Shown: piece after piece, positions 12,826-23,441 of the stretch
Position numbering within the stretch: the stretch's first letter is position 1
Layout of the letters: every line of letters starts with the position of its first letter
Program-made: the position numbers and the translations under genes
The notes under the pieces: generated by a model
Told to the model about the DNA's origin: nothing
Databases searched by the model: none
What the model saw: the letters and a program-made list of their open reading frames with translations, nothing else
Assembly (NCBI GenBank): GCA_024734555.1
Contig: JANPWX010000075.1
Span: 1,301,349-1,365,348 of the forward strand
Origin: Trochalopteron elliotii
Taxonomy: Eukaryota; Chordata; Aves; Passeriformes; Leiothrichidae
Direction of reading: 5' to 3'
Length of the DNA: 64,000 nucleotides

Positions 12826-14775
12826 CCACAATATTGGGGAAAATCCCTTCTAGACAGCCCAGCTCCCTGGTGCTGGCAGAGCTGGGGACCACCTGAGGCT
12901 CGTGGTGTCTCCTCAGGGCACATCCCTCTCTCTTACCAAACGTTTCTGCTTCCCTGTGGAGAGGCCCAGGAGAGGACCAGCAACGTGTCTGACAAAGCTG
13001 TTGGCCAACAAGTGCAGTCTATTGTTAGCACGGCCTCGTCCTCCTCAGTAACACCCGGTTCAGAGGGCAAATGGCTCCAAGCAGCTGGGACATGACTGCT
13101 GGCTTGTGAGGAATGATGTAATTACATCTCCCTCTGCGGGGAGGTGAATAGAGAGGCCTTTGCAGGCGCTGGGCTGGGGTGTTGGAGGGAGAGGGCTGCC
13201 TCAGGTTACTTCAGGTCAGGATACTGTCAAAATCCATCAAAGGCACTCCCAGGAGAGTGGGCAGCCGACGTGCACAATGCAGGCTTTATGCCACTGGTGG
13301 TGGAGTTGGGTTATAGGCATCTGGGCCTTACAGGACTTCACTAAAATGTTGCTTTTCTATGTTGTTTTTTTCCCACCTTTCTCCTGCTGCTGTATGAATT
13401 GAGGCTCTTTGGCACATCAGGTTTAAAGGAATTAGAGCAGCTGACGTTGATGATGTTGTTGCAAATTCATAGGCTGGCTTTTGGATATGAGAACCTGGAC
13501 AGCTCTTGAGACATCCCCAGAGAGTCAGGATCTGGCAAACACAGCTGCCTTGTTCAGTAACCAGGCCCAGTTCCCCAGAAAATGAACATCTTCACCTGCT
13601 GTGCATGAGTGAAGTGCTTTTCTTGGGCCTGGCTTTTTTTTTTTTTTTCAATTTTTTTTGTAGTTATAAGGATGCTTCCTGTTCTAGCCTGAGGTCTGTG
13701 TTTTATTTTGACTTATGGATGGAGCAGAGCACCTGCTGCCCAATCCAAAGGGAATGAGTGCTGAACTGCAGCTAAAGCCACAAACCTTTTTGTTAAGCAC
13801 ACAGATTCCTTCATGGCTGTGATTCAAAAGAAAATGTAGGTGTTGCCACCTCCTAAGGATTTTGTTTCTTTTGTGAGCCTTTATAGGAATGAAGCTTTGG
13901 TTGTAGCCAGTGGATGTTATTTGCTTTTTAATGGTCCATTTACCTCAGCAGTAATCCTTCACAACTTGCTTTCCATCTGTGAATCCATACCTTGTTTTTG
14001 CCACTTGCAAGATCTATTTGATACTCTGTGAATGCAGATGTGGGAGTTGTCCCACAGAAGAGGATTTTTGGTCTTCATCTGTCTGGAGTTGCAGAGATGG
14101 GTGGTGGAAAATGGTTGTTAAAGCAGCTCACATGCCACCACACTGCTGTGAGTCAGCTGGACCTGAAGCAGGTTTTAAGTAATGATCTAGTGTGAGCAAT
14201 GCTGAGCATTTTTAATTTCCCTTTGTATTTAAAAAGGCTGCAGGATTTTGCCTAGGGTCAACAATTAAAATGATTTGATTCTGTGTACACATGGAGATTT
14301 TTTTCATTTGATTTATTACTGTGTCAGCTTATTTAAATGGAAGGAACCACTTTTAAAGCATTTTGTTTTTCATCTCTAATGCTGTTGGTTGTGTTGCACT
14401 CCTCTGGAGAACAGAAATGCCTTAGTCATTTCGGTGTTTTCAATTTTCTGATGGGGCTGGATGAACTACAGAGATGTCTGGTCTAAACCAAGACTTAAAA
14501 AGGCTGAGATGCCTTTTTATATGAGGTCTTTCCAGAATGAAATATCTGAAATCCAGCTGTGGGTTTAGAGGATGTCCATCAGCTGTCCTTTGTTTTGGAG
14601 CTTGTGTCCATGTGAAAATGCCATGGGATTTGTGCAAGTTCCCTCTGTTTGGTTGATCTAAGTCAGGTCCTCATTTGGACAGAGGGAGGCTGGAGAAGAG
14701 GGGCTTTTGCCCTGGATGGATTTGGGAGGTGCCATGAATGAAACAACTCCATAGTTGGATGTTCAGTGACTAACG

Positions 14776-14945
14776 CACTGAGACTTGCCCAGGAAAGTGC
14801 TGGAGTCACCATCCTGGATGTGTTCAAAACGAGTGTGGATGTGGCACTGGGAGACAGGGGTTAGTGGTGAGCATGGCAGTGCTGGGTTAACGATTGAACT
14901 CTCATCTTAGAAGTCTTTTCCAACCTGAATGATTCTATGATTCTG
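14776..14945 (+). mobile_element. CR1 LINE 3' fragment
   Basis: Sense-strand CR1 tail with 'gcccaggaaagtgctggagt', 'caccatcctggatgtgttc', 'gtggatgtggcactggga', 'ggcagtgctgggttaacgat', 'gaagtcttttccaacctga' and a terminal 'atgattctatgattctg'. It is 5'-truncated to about 170 bp, non-coding and inside the METRNL intron. Confidence 0.9.
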
Positions 14946-16636
14946 TTACAATTTTCTTTGTCAGATGAAGCTCGTATGTTTGGTCTAGCCACTGATCAAA
15001 ATCTCTTGAGTCTAAAACTTGAAGTATCTTTAGCCTGAATTTGTTCTAGTACTCCAGCTATGTCCAGGTTTCATCTGGTTCTGCATTTTTCATTATATTA
15101 AACATCTTCCAAACTTTTCTGAAAAAGAGAGCTGAAACAGTGTGTGGGGAAAGAAGGGTAGGGAAAGCTGACTTGTTTCTGAAAGCTTTGGAGGTATTCA
15201 AACTAAACAGAAATGTGATTGACCCAGATGCTATTTTGCCTATTCCTTGTCTCTTCCTTTGGAGCTTTTTAAGCTCCTTGAATTATTCCTTCAAATATCC
15301 CTGCCCAGAAATGTGCATTTTACATTTCCTTTAATCCTATTAAACAGTGTGTTACACTGTGTATGAATCATCTGACTGGAGCAAATCTGGTGGATTTGGT
15401 TCAATAATCCTGCTTTCTGGATCACTGCCTTTCTGGGTCCTTGGAAAAAAGAAGAGATTTGCCATGTCTTGTGTCAGAGAGTGGCTTGTGCTGTCTGACA
15501 GGAGGGTGACAGAGCATTGGAGGCACCAGCTGCGTGTTGTGTGGACAAGCTTAAATCTACTTTTAAGTGCAATGGATAAACTTTGGGAAGCAGGTGGGGG
15601 GACAGGAAGGCTGTGATTATTTGGGAACCTAAAACATTATTTTCAGATGGTGAGGTTCAAAACCTGAATATTTTGGGGGTGGGGAGAAGCAGGGTGACTT
15701 CATTTTGGGGTTTGGTGGTGGACTGTGTGATGGAATCTCATCCTCCAGCCACCTCCAGCAGGAGCCCTGCTTTGCTGGAAGTCTGTACCTGTGCTGATCC
15801 AGGGTTTCCATGTTTATGGATGATGTGTTGAGGTGACACCAGGTGACAGACAAGGTTCTGGTCCTCGTGCCACTGTGGACAGACCCACTGAGCATGGCCA
15901 GGCAGGGCAGATCCTGATAATAAGCAAATTCCTGAACTCCACAGGGTGTTATAGAAACATCTGTATTGCAACTACAGCACCTTCGCCTCAGAAATATCTG
16001 GCTGAGTACAAAGGGGAGCCACATTCTTGCATTGATTAGATTAGTGCAGATATCCAAATGTTTCCAGCAGTACAGGAAATGGTCTTTGTGCTGCTTGAGC
16101 TCAAACAGATATGGGCTCGAGTTTCCGCTTTGCCTCATCACCCTCCAACACATGCATTGGGGTTCTTTCCTGCCCTCTGCCTCCCCCACTCTGTAACCTC
16201 CTGAATCTTTGATGTGGTGATGACTAAATAGCCCAACAACACTTGATAGAAATTGTAAGAGAGAAGCCTTGCCATCAGAGTATAAAAGACCCGTGATCTG
16301 AAAGCTTTTGAGTGAATTTACAGCAGAGCACCCTACAAATGCACCCAGTACCAAAATAGATTTTGTGTAAGTGCAATGTTTGCTAGAAAAAATATCCCAG
16401 CAGGACTGGTAAAAAGTATTCCTGCTTGGGTACAAAAATCTCATGGAGGCTCTAGGGTTAACCAGGGTTAGCCCCCACTTCTTGTAGTGGTAGAGATGCC
16501 AGACAGATCTCTGGAGTGATTGTGCCCATGTTGTGTGTGTGTGTCACGTTTTTGTTCAGTTTAAATGGCTTATTTATTTAAATTTATTTATTTGCTGCTG
16601 TCTAGTCCTTTGCTAACTGTGACCCTTCCTGTGCAG

Positions 16637-16696
16637 CTCCCTGCCGACCCTGCAGTGACACTGAGGTCCTCCTGGCTGTCTGCACTAGTGATTTTG
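16637..16696 (+). CDS. METRNL: METRNL penultimate coding exon (meteorin-like protein)
   Basis: A 60-bp exon that encodes Ala (split codon, first base from the upstream exon) and then PCRPCSDTEVLLAVCTSDF. This is the Cys-rich linker strongly conserved in meteorin-like proteins. The three Cys probably take part in the disulphides of the secreted protein. The acceptor is 'cttcctgtgcag' ending at 16636 and the donor is gtgagt at 16697. The last base (G, 16696) joins TG of the next exon to make Val, so the phases agree. METRNL is a secreted cytokine with roles described in fat thermogenesis, muscle and macrophage biology. The exon lies 683 bp before the terminal exon. I assign the family by memory of vertebrate sequences; the match is very specific. 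Confidence 0.96.
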
Positions 16697-17379
16697 GTGA
16701 GTTGCTGCCTCCCCAACCCCTTCTCCTCCCATAAACACCCTCAGATGTTTATGAGCAGACACCTCCTCAAACCTGGCAACCTCCAGCAGCAGTAAATGTG
16801 GTCTAATGGCACATGGAGAGTTCTGAGGACCTCAGAACTGTCTGCCCAGCTGGCACGTCCCCAGGGTGGACAGAGTGACCACAGCAACCACAGGTAGAAG
16901 GTCAAGGATTTGGGTGCATCAAGGAGAGACCATTACTTGTTGCCCTACAGTGTTGGTAGACTTGACAAGAGACCAAAAGTTTCACTAATTGTCCATGCTT
17001 CCCTTTTTAAAAGGGAAAGTTGCATTGGCTGTATCTGTAGTGGCTGAAGAACAGAAAGTACGTTGTCAGGGAGCATTTAGCACATATCTTCTTGTTGGAA
17101 TTCTTCATGATTAGTGCTATTTTTCTGATGTAATTGTTTTTTCTGTTTAAATTTAATCCCTGAGTGCCCTTTGCTGGACAGGTTACAAATATAAACTATA
17201 AAAAGTGCAAACATATACTGGAGGTTACTGGATAATCTTAGCTCTCAGAGTAACAAAGAACCAAAACTTGGGCTGCTGTAGTGAAGTCAGTTCCCCTGGC
17301 TGCACAGGCCTGAGTTTGGACCAGGGTCTTCCAAGGTATTTTTAAGTAATTAATCCTTAAAACCTTTTTCTGTTTCCAG
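16697..17379 (+). other. METRNL: METRNL last intron (683 bp)
   Basis: GT-AG intron between the two recognised exons, with donor GTGAGT and an acceptor preceded by the pyrimidine-rich tract 'ctttttctgtttccag'. It is phase 1. I see no repeat or structured element inside it. Confidence 0.93.
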
Positions 17380-17696
17380 TGATCAGAGGCTCCATTCAAA
17401 ACGTAACAAACGAGGCAGAAGAGCAAGAATCCATAATTCACGTTGGTGTCAACAAACTGTACAGGCAGAAGAGCAAGGTCTTTCAGCTGACAGGGGAGAG
17501 TGGGAACTGGAGAGGACAAATAAAGACCTTGCTTGAGTGTGGGGTGAAGCCAGGAGATGGAGACTTCCTTTTCACGGGACGTATGCACTTTGGGGAGGCC
17601 AGGCTAGGCTGTGCCCCTCGTTTCAAAGACTTCCAAAGGATGTACAAAGAGGCAAAAGACAAAGGGCTAAACCCGTGTGAGATTGGCCCAGATTGA
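17380..17696 (+). CDS. METRNL: METRNL terminal coding exon (C-terminal half of meteorin-like protein)
   Basis: Encodes about the last 105 residues of METRNL, beginning V-IRGSIQNVT after the split Val codon. The stop codon is TGA at 17694-17696. Hallmarks in order are LYRQKSKVF (about residue 28 of the exon), TLLECGVKPGDGDFLFTG, MHFGEARLGCAPRFKDFQRM, and the C-terminus GLNPCEIGPD. These match the C-terminal netrin-like half of vertebrate METRNL almost residue for residue, with three Cys (LEC, GCAP, NPCE). The exon start is set by the acceptor AG at 17378-17379; an apparent start codon there is only GTG across the splice site and is not a translation start. An Asn-Val-Thr sequon sits near the exon start. 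No frameshift or premature stop is seen, so the gene looks intact here. Confidence 0.98.
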
Positions 17697-17990
17697 ACCC
17701 CCACCCTGTTTGGCCGAAGATCCCTTTTAGCATCTGGCCAGAAACATTTCCTGGCTGCAGTGGGAACTCTGAACAAACCTGGCCACTGAGGCTGGACAGA
17801 CCTGGAGGCTGAGACTCCACAGCCTGAGGTGCTCACAGGCTCATGGAAGCAACAGAGGTACGAGCTCAGAGGGCTGCCAAGCAAGAAAGGCTGGATTTTT
17901 TAACCAATCTTGTCCTTATGAATTAAGTTATTATATTTTTTTAGTGACTTCCTTAGGAAAACAAACAAAGAAAAAAAACTCCCGTGTCTT

Positions 17991-17996
17991 AATAAA
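17991..17996 (+). terminator. METRNL: Polyadenylation signal AATAAA, proximal
   Basis: Canonical hexamer about 295 bp after the METRNL stop codon. A T-rich region begins about 25-60 bp downstream, which would suit cleavage near 18015. Confidence 0.6.
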
Positions 17997-18313
17997 AGAA
18001 AAACCCAAATGAAAGCCAAGATGCCTTTGTATCATTTTAATACTAATTTTTAAAAATGTCTTAAGCTGATGTAGCATTTGGTATGGCGTATTCTGTATAA
18101 ATGGCCAAGAATGTGATAGAGCACGGTAAAACATCTTAACATTGATGCTTTGTAAAAAGCTTGGTGTACAATTCAAAGTTGTTTCTTATGACAGAAATTT
18201 ATGGAGCCAAACTCTTATGTGTGTGTGGTTTTTTTTTTTTTTTATTTGAAAGAATGTACAATTGCTGCCTGCAATTTTTTGTCCAGGCTGGCAAATTCTT
18301 TCCATTCCAGAGA

Positions 18314-18319
18314 AATAAA
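18314..18319 (+). terminator. METRNL: Polyadenylation signal AATAAA, distal
   Basis: Canonical hexamer about 620 bp after the stop codon. It is followed within 40 bp by a strongly T-rich element ('ctttatttttttctttcttc'), a good downstream element. Likely the end of the longer METRNL transcript. Confidence 0.6.
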
Positions 18320-18340
18320 GGTCCCTGGATTTGACACATG

Positions 18341-21300
18341 CTGTTTAAAATCTTTATTTTTTTCTTTCTTCTTAAGGCCAATCTCAGCTAATCCAGATGT
18401 GCTCATAGATCAGTTCTGGGCTGCTTGCTTATTTTGTGGCTTCTCTGAGCAGAACCAGAGTTCCTGTGAGGCATTGGGAACCACAGTGCGTTTTTCAAAG
18501 GGGAAGCAAGAGCTATTTTTGGAGATTTTCAGACATGTGTGCAGGGGAGACTTTAAGTGTTCTCTCTGATGCCAGCAGCGTTATTTTGGGACCAGCTCCA
18601 AAGGCAGGCTGCCCCTTGATGTTTAGCTTGAAGCTTTTAAGTGTGCTGGCTGGTAGCTTGGGCATGAGGTGACTGTTCATGCCTGTGAGTCCTGGGGGAC
18701 ATGACCAGGCCACCCTGTGAAAAATAAACACTTGAGTCAGGGTGTGCCACCTCTGCAGGCACTGTCCCAGAGGAGACACAGGACCTCTCCCCTCTGTCCA
18801 GTCCTGCTGTTCCCCACAGCCTGCAATGGATCACTGATGGTGCATTCACAGGGATTTTTAATCTCTTGCATTTTCCACTGCTCCAATTTTCATTTTAGGC
18901 TGTCAGGTTCTTTAAATAAAAAGTTTCTACTCCGTGTCACTTTCTGCCTGCTCCCTCACCTCTCTTTCATGTAATCTGGTTCTGAGGCTTGGGGAGGGCA
19001 GCTCAGGGGCTGGTCTTGGGTTGGTGCAGGAAGTTCTGATATGGAGGGTAAGGAGATGTCCCATGACACTTATCAGTGGTAAAAGCTCCAGGGTTGTACC
19101 AAAATACTGGTCTGAAGTGAAACCAAAATCCCTCTGCAAAGTGTTTCTGTGAATGTCTCTCAGCAGGATTCATTCTGTGCGCCAGTGGGAGAAGAAGAGT
19201 TTCTTTGAGCTGTGTTGAGGTGATCCTAAGAGGCTCCAGGGCACTGTGACTACTTCTGCAAAGACCTCTAAACCCCATCTAGACCCTCCTGTTTGCTGCT
19301 TTAAGCCCAGCTGCTTTCCAGCCTCCTGTCAGCCAAAGCCCCAAACCCACCACCCTGCCCTGTGTGCTCCAAGGTTCCCTCCAGCCTACTTAGGACTTTA
19401 GGAGAAATGGGCCAGGACCACTAGAGGGGTAAAATGGTTCACTCCAACCCTTCTCTGTTGCCTTACTTCCACTTTGGGGATCTCAACCCAGCCTTTTTCA
19501 GGCTTTTAAAAAGGTGATTTGGCCCTGAGATAACTTGATAGCACAGTTGAGTGGGCGTTTGAGAAGCCCTGTACCTCACCTCTCCTCTCCTGTTGAGTGT
19601 CATGAGCAGTTTCCAGCACAGAGTGACTGCTGGCAGGAGGAGAAGAGAAGAACAATATGTTCCTGGAATTGTCTCCAACCTGCCCACTCTCATCTTCCTG
19701 TGCAAGGCTGCAGGAGCAAGGGGAAGAGGCTGAATTAAGTGTTCAGCCAGTATCTTATGAGGACAGTGCAAGCAAAATACAAACAGTTGGGGAGGCTTTG
19801 GCCCTGGAGCTCCACCTTTGGCTGCAGTTCAATTCTTATGGCAGTTTAAGTTGTTTGTAGATTTTTTTTTTTTAATACCCTTTGCACCCTGTGCTTTGTA
19901 CAGAGGGAGGTTAATGCAGGTTAACTGCCCTAAAATCCAGTTCCCAAATGCTCACCCTTAAGTGTTTGAAACATGATTATAGCTTGACTTGTCTGGCAGA
20001 GGAGTCAGGGATGGAAAGGATGGCTTAAAAATGACTGTCTTCGCTCACATGTGCTGACTGCACTCTGTAATGAGATGAAAATATCATATTGATGCACTGC
20101 CATGTGAGGACATGCTTGTTGCCACTTAATGAAAGACGTTGGCTGAAGGTGACTCAGGACAGAGGTGGAGCAGGTGCTTGCAAAGCATTGCCCTTCCTAC
20201 CACTGCAGCTCTCTGAAGATGAAGGGCTTCCTCCACTTGAACCTAAGTGGCATAATTGAGTTCCTCTTAAAAGCAACAGGCTGACTTATCTGCTCCTTAG
20301 GAAGCAGAACTAATGAACTTGAATTGCCTCTGTAAGAGCCCCCTCCAGTTGGGCAATGCTACCCGTAAGTAGGCACAAGGCATGTGCTGTGTTCTTGTGG
20401 CTGAGCTCTGGCAAGTGTGTGGTTTGTTGGGGAAAACAATTTCCATGGTAACCCTCAATTTCTCTGACTTTCCATGAGACCAACTGGTGAACTAAATCAC
20501 CTCCCAGGTATGAGCCATGGCAAATGGGTGGGTTGGGAAACTTGTGTGGGTATCTACAGGGTCTGTTTGAGGTTTATCTGATGCTGCTTGACTGGGGGAA
20601 AACCTGTTCTTGTTCATCCTGTGGGGGGACAGGGTCATCCCTTCTCCAAACACCACAACTTCAGTGCCTCCATGGAGGGAAGCAGGGTCACTGTGCTTGG
20701 TTTGCTGGCAGCCAGGCCAGAGGAACATGGTTAGATCTGTTTGCTACCCAATCAGGAAGAACAGGCCATTTCTCCCCACTCTGTGATGAAACACTTTGCT
20801 TCTTGCAGGTGAGGCACGGCCAGGCTGCAGGGACATGTGATTGTCACAGTTTGTCCCCAGTGATGTCCCAGCCCACCCTCAGCTGGCTGTGAGACCAGAG
20901 CTGCCTGTAGACACCTTTTCATCAAACTCTTTGCTGCTGTTGCCACCTTCTCCCAGCTCTGCTGTCTCGCTCCCATGGGTGATCCCAGTTTTCCTTCTGG
21001 GGAGCATCAGGTGTCACTTGAACTCCAGCCTGCTGCTGGTCTCCTGATAAAAGGACTTGCCATCAGTGTGGCTCAACATTTTCTAGTGGAGGGGACTGCC
21101 TTGATTTGTCCCTGTGCTGGGCCATGCTGTGGCCTGGTCCTCTGTGGAGCTGAGTTCATCATCCAAGGACACACATGGGCTCTGGGGGGGCGATGCTTTG
21201 GCCACATTCAAGCTAAATAATGGCCAAGCTGTTTGCACCCTGAACACCAGCACGGGTGATTTCTTCAGCACAGACCTCGGAGCTGTGCTGCTTGGGAGGG

Positions 21301-22866
21301 GGAAGGCTGTGATTTTGAAGTGATTTTGCAGTGAGTCACCCTGGCAGGAGGCAGGAGACGTGCTCTGGCTCTTGCATCAAGCTCCTCTGGGCGTCCAGGA
21401 GTGTTCTCGCCCGGGGAGGAGGCCGGGCAGCCAGGGACGTGCCGTGGTGCAATGCAGCAGGTGTTTCCTGCAAACCTGCCCTTTGAAGTGTGATAGGGCT
21501 TGTGAGAGCTCCAAGCCTGACCAGCTGATGTGGTGCAACACCTCTGAGGCAGATGGGAGGTCTCCTGCTCATCGCAGACTTAATTAGACGATACTTATTT
21601 CTGGAACTGGAAAAGTCTCTTGGTGATGCGTGCCAGAGATGCTGGTTAAGTGCTAAATAAGGTTGGTAATATTGGGACCAGCTGTTCTAGGAGGCAGCAA
21701 ATTGAAAAACCAAATTGGTTGAGAAGTAAACCAGAAAAACATCAGGAGGGAGCTCTGTGTAAGTCTCTGAGAGTGGTTAGAAGTAATACAGAGGCAAAGC
21801 AAAGCAATGACAGCAGCAGGATTCAGGCCTGGAGGAGTGGGGCTGCTGGGGAGGGAGAAGAATCAAGTTTCTCCTTTCCAGCTTGACAGAAATGATTCCC
21901 TTTTCTGCTGCAGGGGCAGCCCCCTTCAGCTAACTTTGAACCTCCTTTTAGCAAAGACGAGCTGGCCTTACTCTGGGATGGTCGATACAGAAGGAGCCTT
22001 TTCCAGATAATTCTGCCTCCTTCACCATCAGTCTTGACTTCAGAGACTCACTGAGAGACATTGAGGGGACCCAGTGAATAACTGTGAGCACTCCTTCCTC
22101 CTCCTCCTCCTCCTCCTCCTCCTCCTCCCTTACCAAAACCAAGATGCCTGGTGACAGTGAAAAGAACCCCAGCCCTGTAAAGTGTTACACCCATCTATCT
22201 CAAAGTCACCCAAATGCCTCAGTTTTGCCCCAGTCAGCGTTTGGAAATCTCTAGCCAAGGCTGAACAGGAAACATGGATTTCTGCCTTGTGTCCTTGCCC
22301 AGTGGTTCTCCCAGGCTTGAGCAGGAGCTCAAGGAGGAAAGGTGTGGGGCTACCCATGGCAGACTGGAAGCACACCAGCCATCAGCAGCCACTGGCACTG
22401 GTGCTAGTTGCTGTGGCCAGCACCTGGCTGCTCACTCATGTTGGGGTAGGAGCATTCAGGGAGAACCTCAGCTAGAGCTCTGAGGGTGTTGGGGAGGGGG
22501 AGGACAAAGGAAAGGGCAATTTTCAGCAGTTATTTCAATCTCACCTTGTTTAAAGAAATTTGTCTCATCTGTTATTCCTTTCCCTCTGCCCAGCAAAGGA
22601 GATGCAGAATTTCCAAACACAAGGAGGAAACTGTGGCAGGCAGGGAGATCTGCAGAGCCTCAGGTGGGCCCAGTTCAGAGGAGGGTTCTGAAGAGGCAGG
22701 CAGCCCATTCCAGGGATGCTGAGCTCCCTCATGGCCCTGAGCCACAGCAATGACAGAACCAGCAGCGGCTGCTGCTGATGGGGCTCCAGCTGGGGCCCCC
22801 ACTTGCTCCTTTCCCCAGCTGAAACATGTTGAGCTGAGCTGCTGCTGGACACAGGTGCTCTATAAC
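18341..22866. other. Intergenic DNA downstream of METRNL
   Basis: No coding exon, RNA gene or recognised interspersed repeat is seen. It includes a T-rich run at about 19861-19873 and a (TCC)11 microsatellite, listed separately. Open frames of 60-120 codons on both strands look like chance frames in GC-moderate DNA: they overlap each other, lack splice context and resemble no family known to me. Confidence 0.6.
22096..22128 (+). repeat. (TCC)11 microsatellite
   Basis: Eleven uninterrupted TCC units, with a degenerate pyrimidine shoulder on both sides. The minus-strand reading gives a poly-Glu stretch within a spurious open frame. Likely polymorphic in length. Confidence 0.97.
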
Positions 22867-23441
22867 CCATCCTGTTGGAATTCTGGAAACTGAGAATTTT
22901 AGGCTTTCCATACTGACAGGCAGTGACCCTCAAGCAAACACTACGTTTGACCTGAGGCCGTGGAACAGGCTTCCAAAATTGAGTGATGGCACTGGGGTTG
23001 TGGGTGTGTAGTTTGAATAGTATTGTGTGATCTCATAGGGTGAAAAACTTAGAATTTAGGGGTTTAGTATACAGTAATATATATGGGGCAATATGGAGGA
23101 TTTAGGGCGTTGTCTAAGTACTTTTTCTTCACCTTCTTCTTCATGATTTTTGGGTCGTTTTTTCTAATTGGGTGGAAAAGGCCCTGGAGTGCAGGCCTGG
23201 GTGGTCAATTATTGGGTCAAAAGCATAAATTATATAGGTGTCATCTCGTTATTGGATAGTTTATGCTTAAGAAGACCTTGGAAAGAGTTAGAGGCACCTT
23301 GTTAGTTAGAGCTCACAACTCATGAGGCTGTGCTATGGATAAGAGTTAATAAACACCAAGTCCAAACATGAAACTGCGATTCCTGTGCTTTAGTCCCAGC
23401 TCTAACATGAAGAAAAGAAGATAAAAACCCTCACACCATCC
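22867..23441 (+). mobile_element. Solo LTR of an endogenous retrovirus, with 6-bp target duplication
   Basis: The LTR proper is 22873-23435 (563 bp). It starts TGTTGGAA, ends ...CTCACA, and is flanked by a perfect 6-bp direct repeat CCATCC (22867-22872 and 23436-23441). Inside, an AATAAA at 23348-23353 lies near the 3' end in the expected R region, so the LTR is in + orientation. No retroviral coding region adjoins it, so it is a solo LTR left by recombination. The same family occurs inverted at 49771-50358. The 6-bp duplication fits an ERVK/alpha-beta-type element better than ERVL (usually 5 bp), but the exact family is not established. It contains no viral gene. Confidence 0.88.

Larger units (their letters stand above)
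1..16636 (+). other. METRNL: METRNL intron upstream of penultimate coding exon (window-truncated)
   Basis: Everything before the exon at 16637 is inferred to be intron of METRNL, and its 5' end lies outside the window. The missing upstream coding part of the family should contain a Trp-Met-Tyr-Pro-Thr-Gly motif and a long open stretch of roughly 100 codons after that Met. No + strand open frame here matches it. There is also no CpG-rich block that could be the first exon and promoter. The intron holds CR1 fragments near 5.1, 5.7, 10.3 and 14.8 kb, a poly-G tract at 6.4 kb and a foldback repeat at 12.5 kb, all listed separately. The rest is unique-looking, moderately AT-rich DNA. An assembly gap or a highly diverged exon could be an alternative reason for not finding exon 2. 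Confidence 0.75.
17697..18340 (+). other. METRNL: METRNL 3' UTR (end inferred)
   Basis: Follows the stop codon without interruption and becomes AT-rich after about 17890, as is typical for a vertebrate 3' UTR. Two AATAAA hexamers give possible ends: a short form near 18010-18020 and a longer form near 18335-18345. A 17-base T run lies at about 18229-18245. I cannot tell from sequence which end is used. Confidence 0.7.

Noticed and set aside
17379..17381. GTG as a translation start of the METRNL terminal exon
   Set aside because: It spans the splice acceptor; the codon is formed by the last base of the previous exon plus TG, giving an internal Val.
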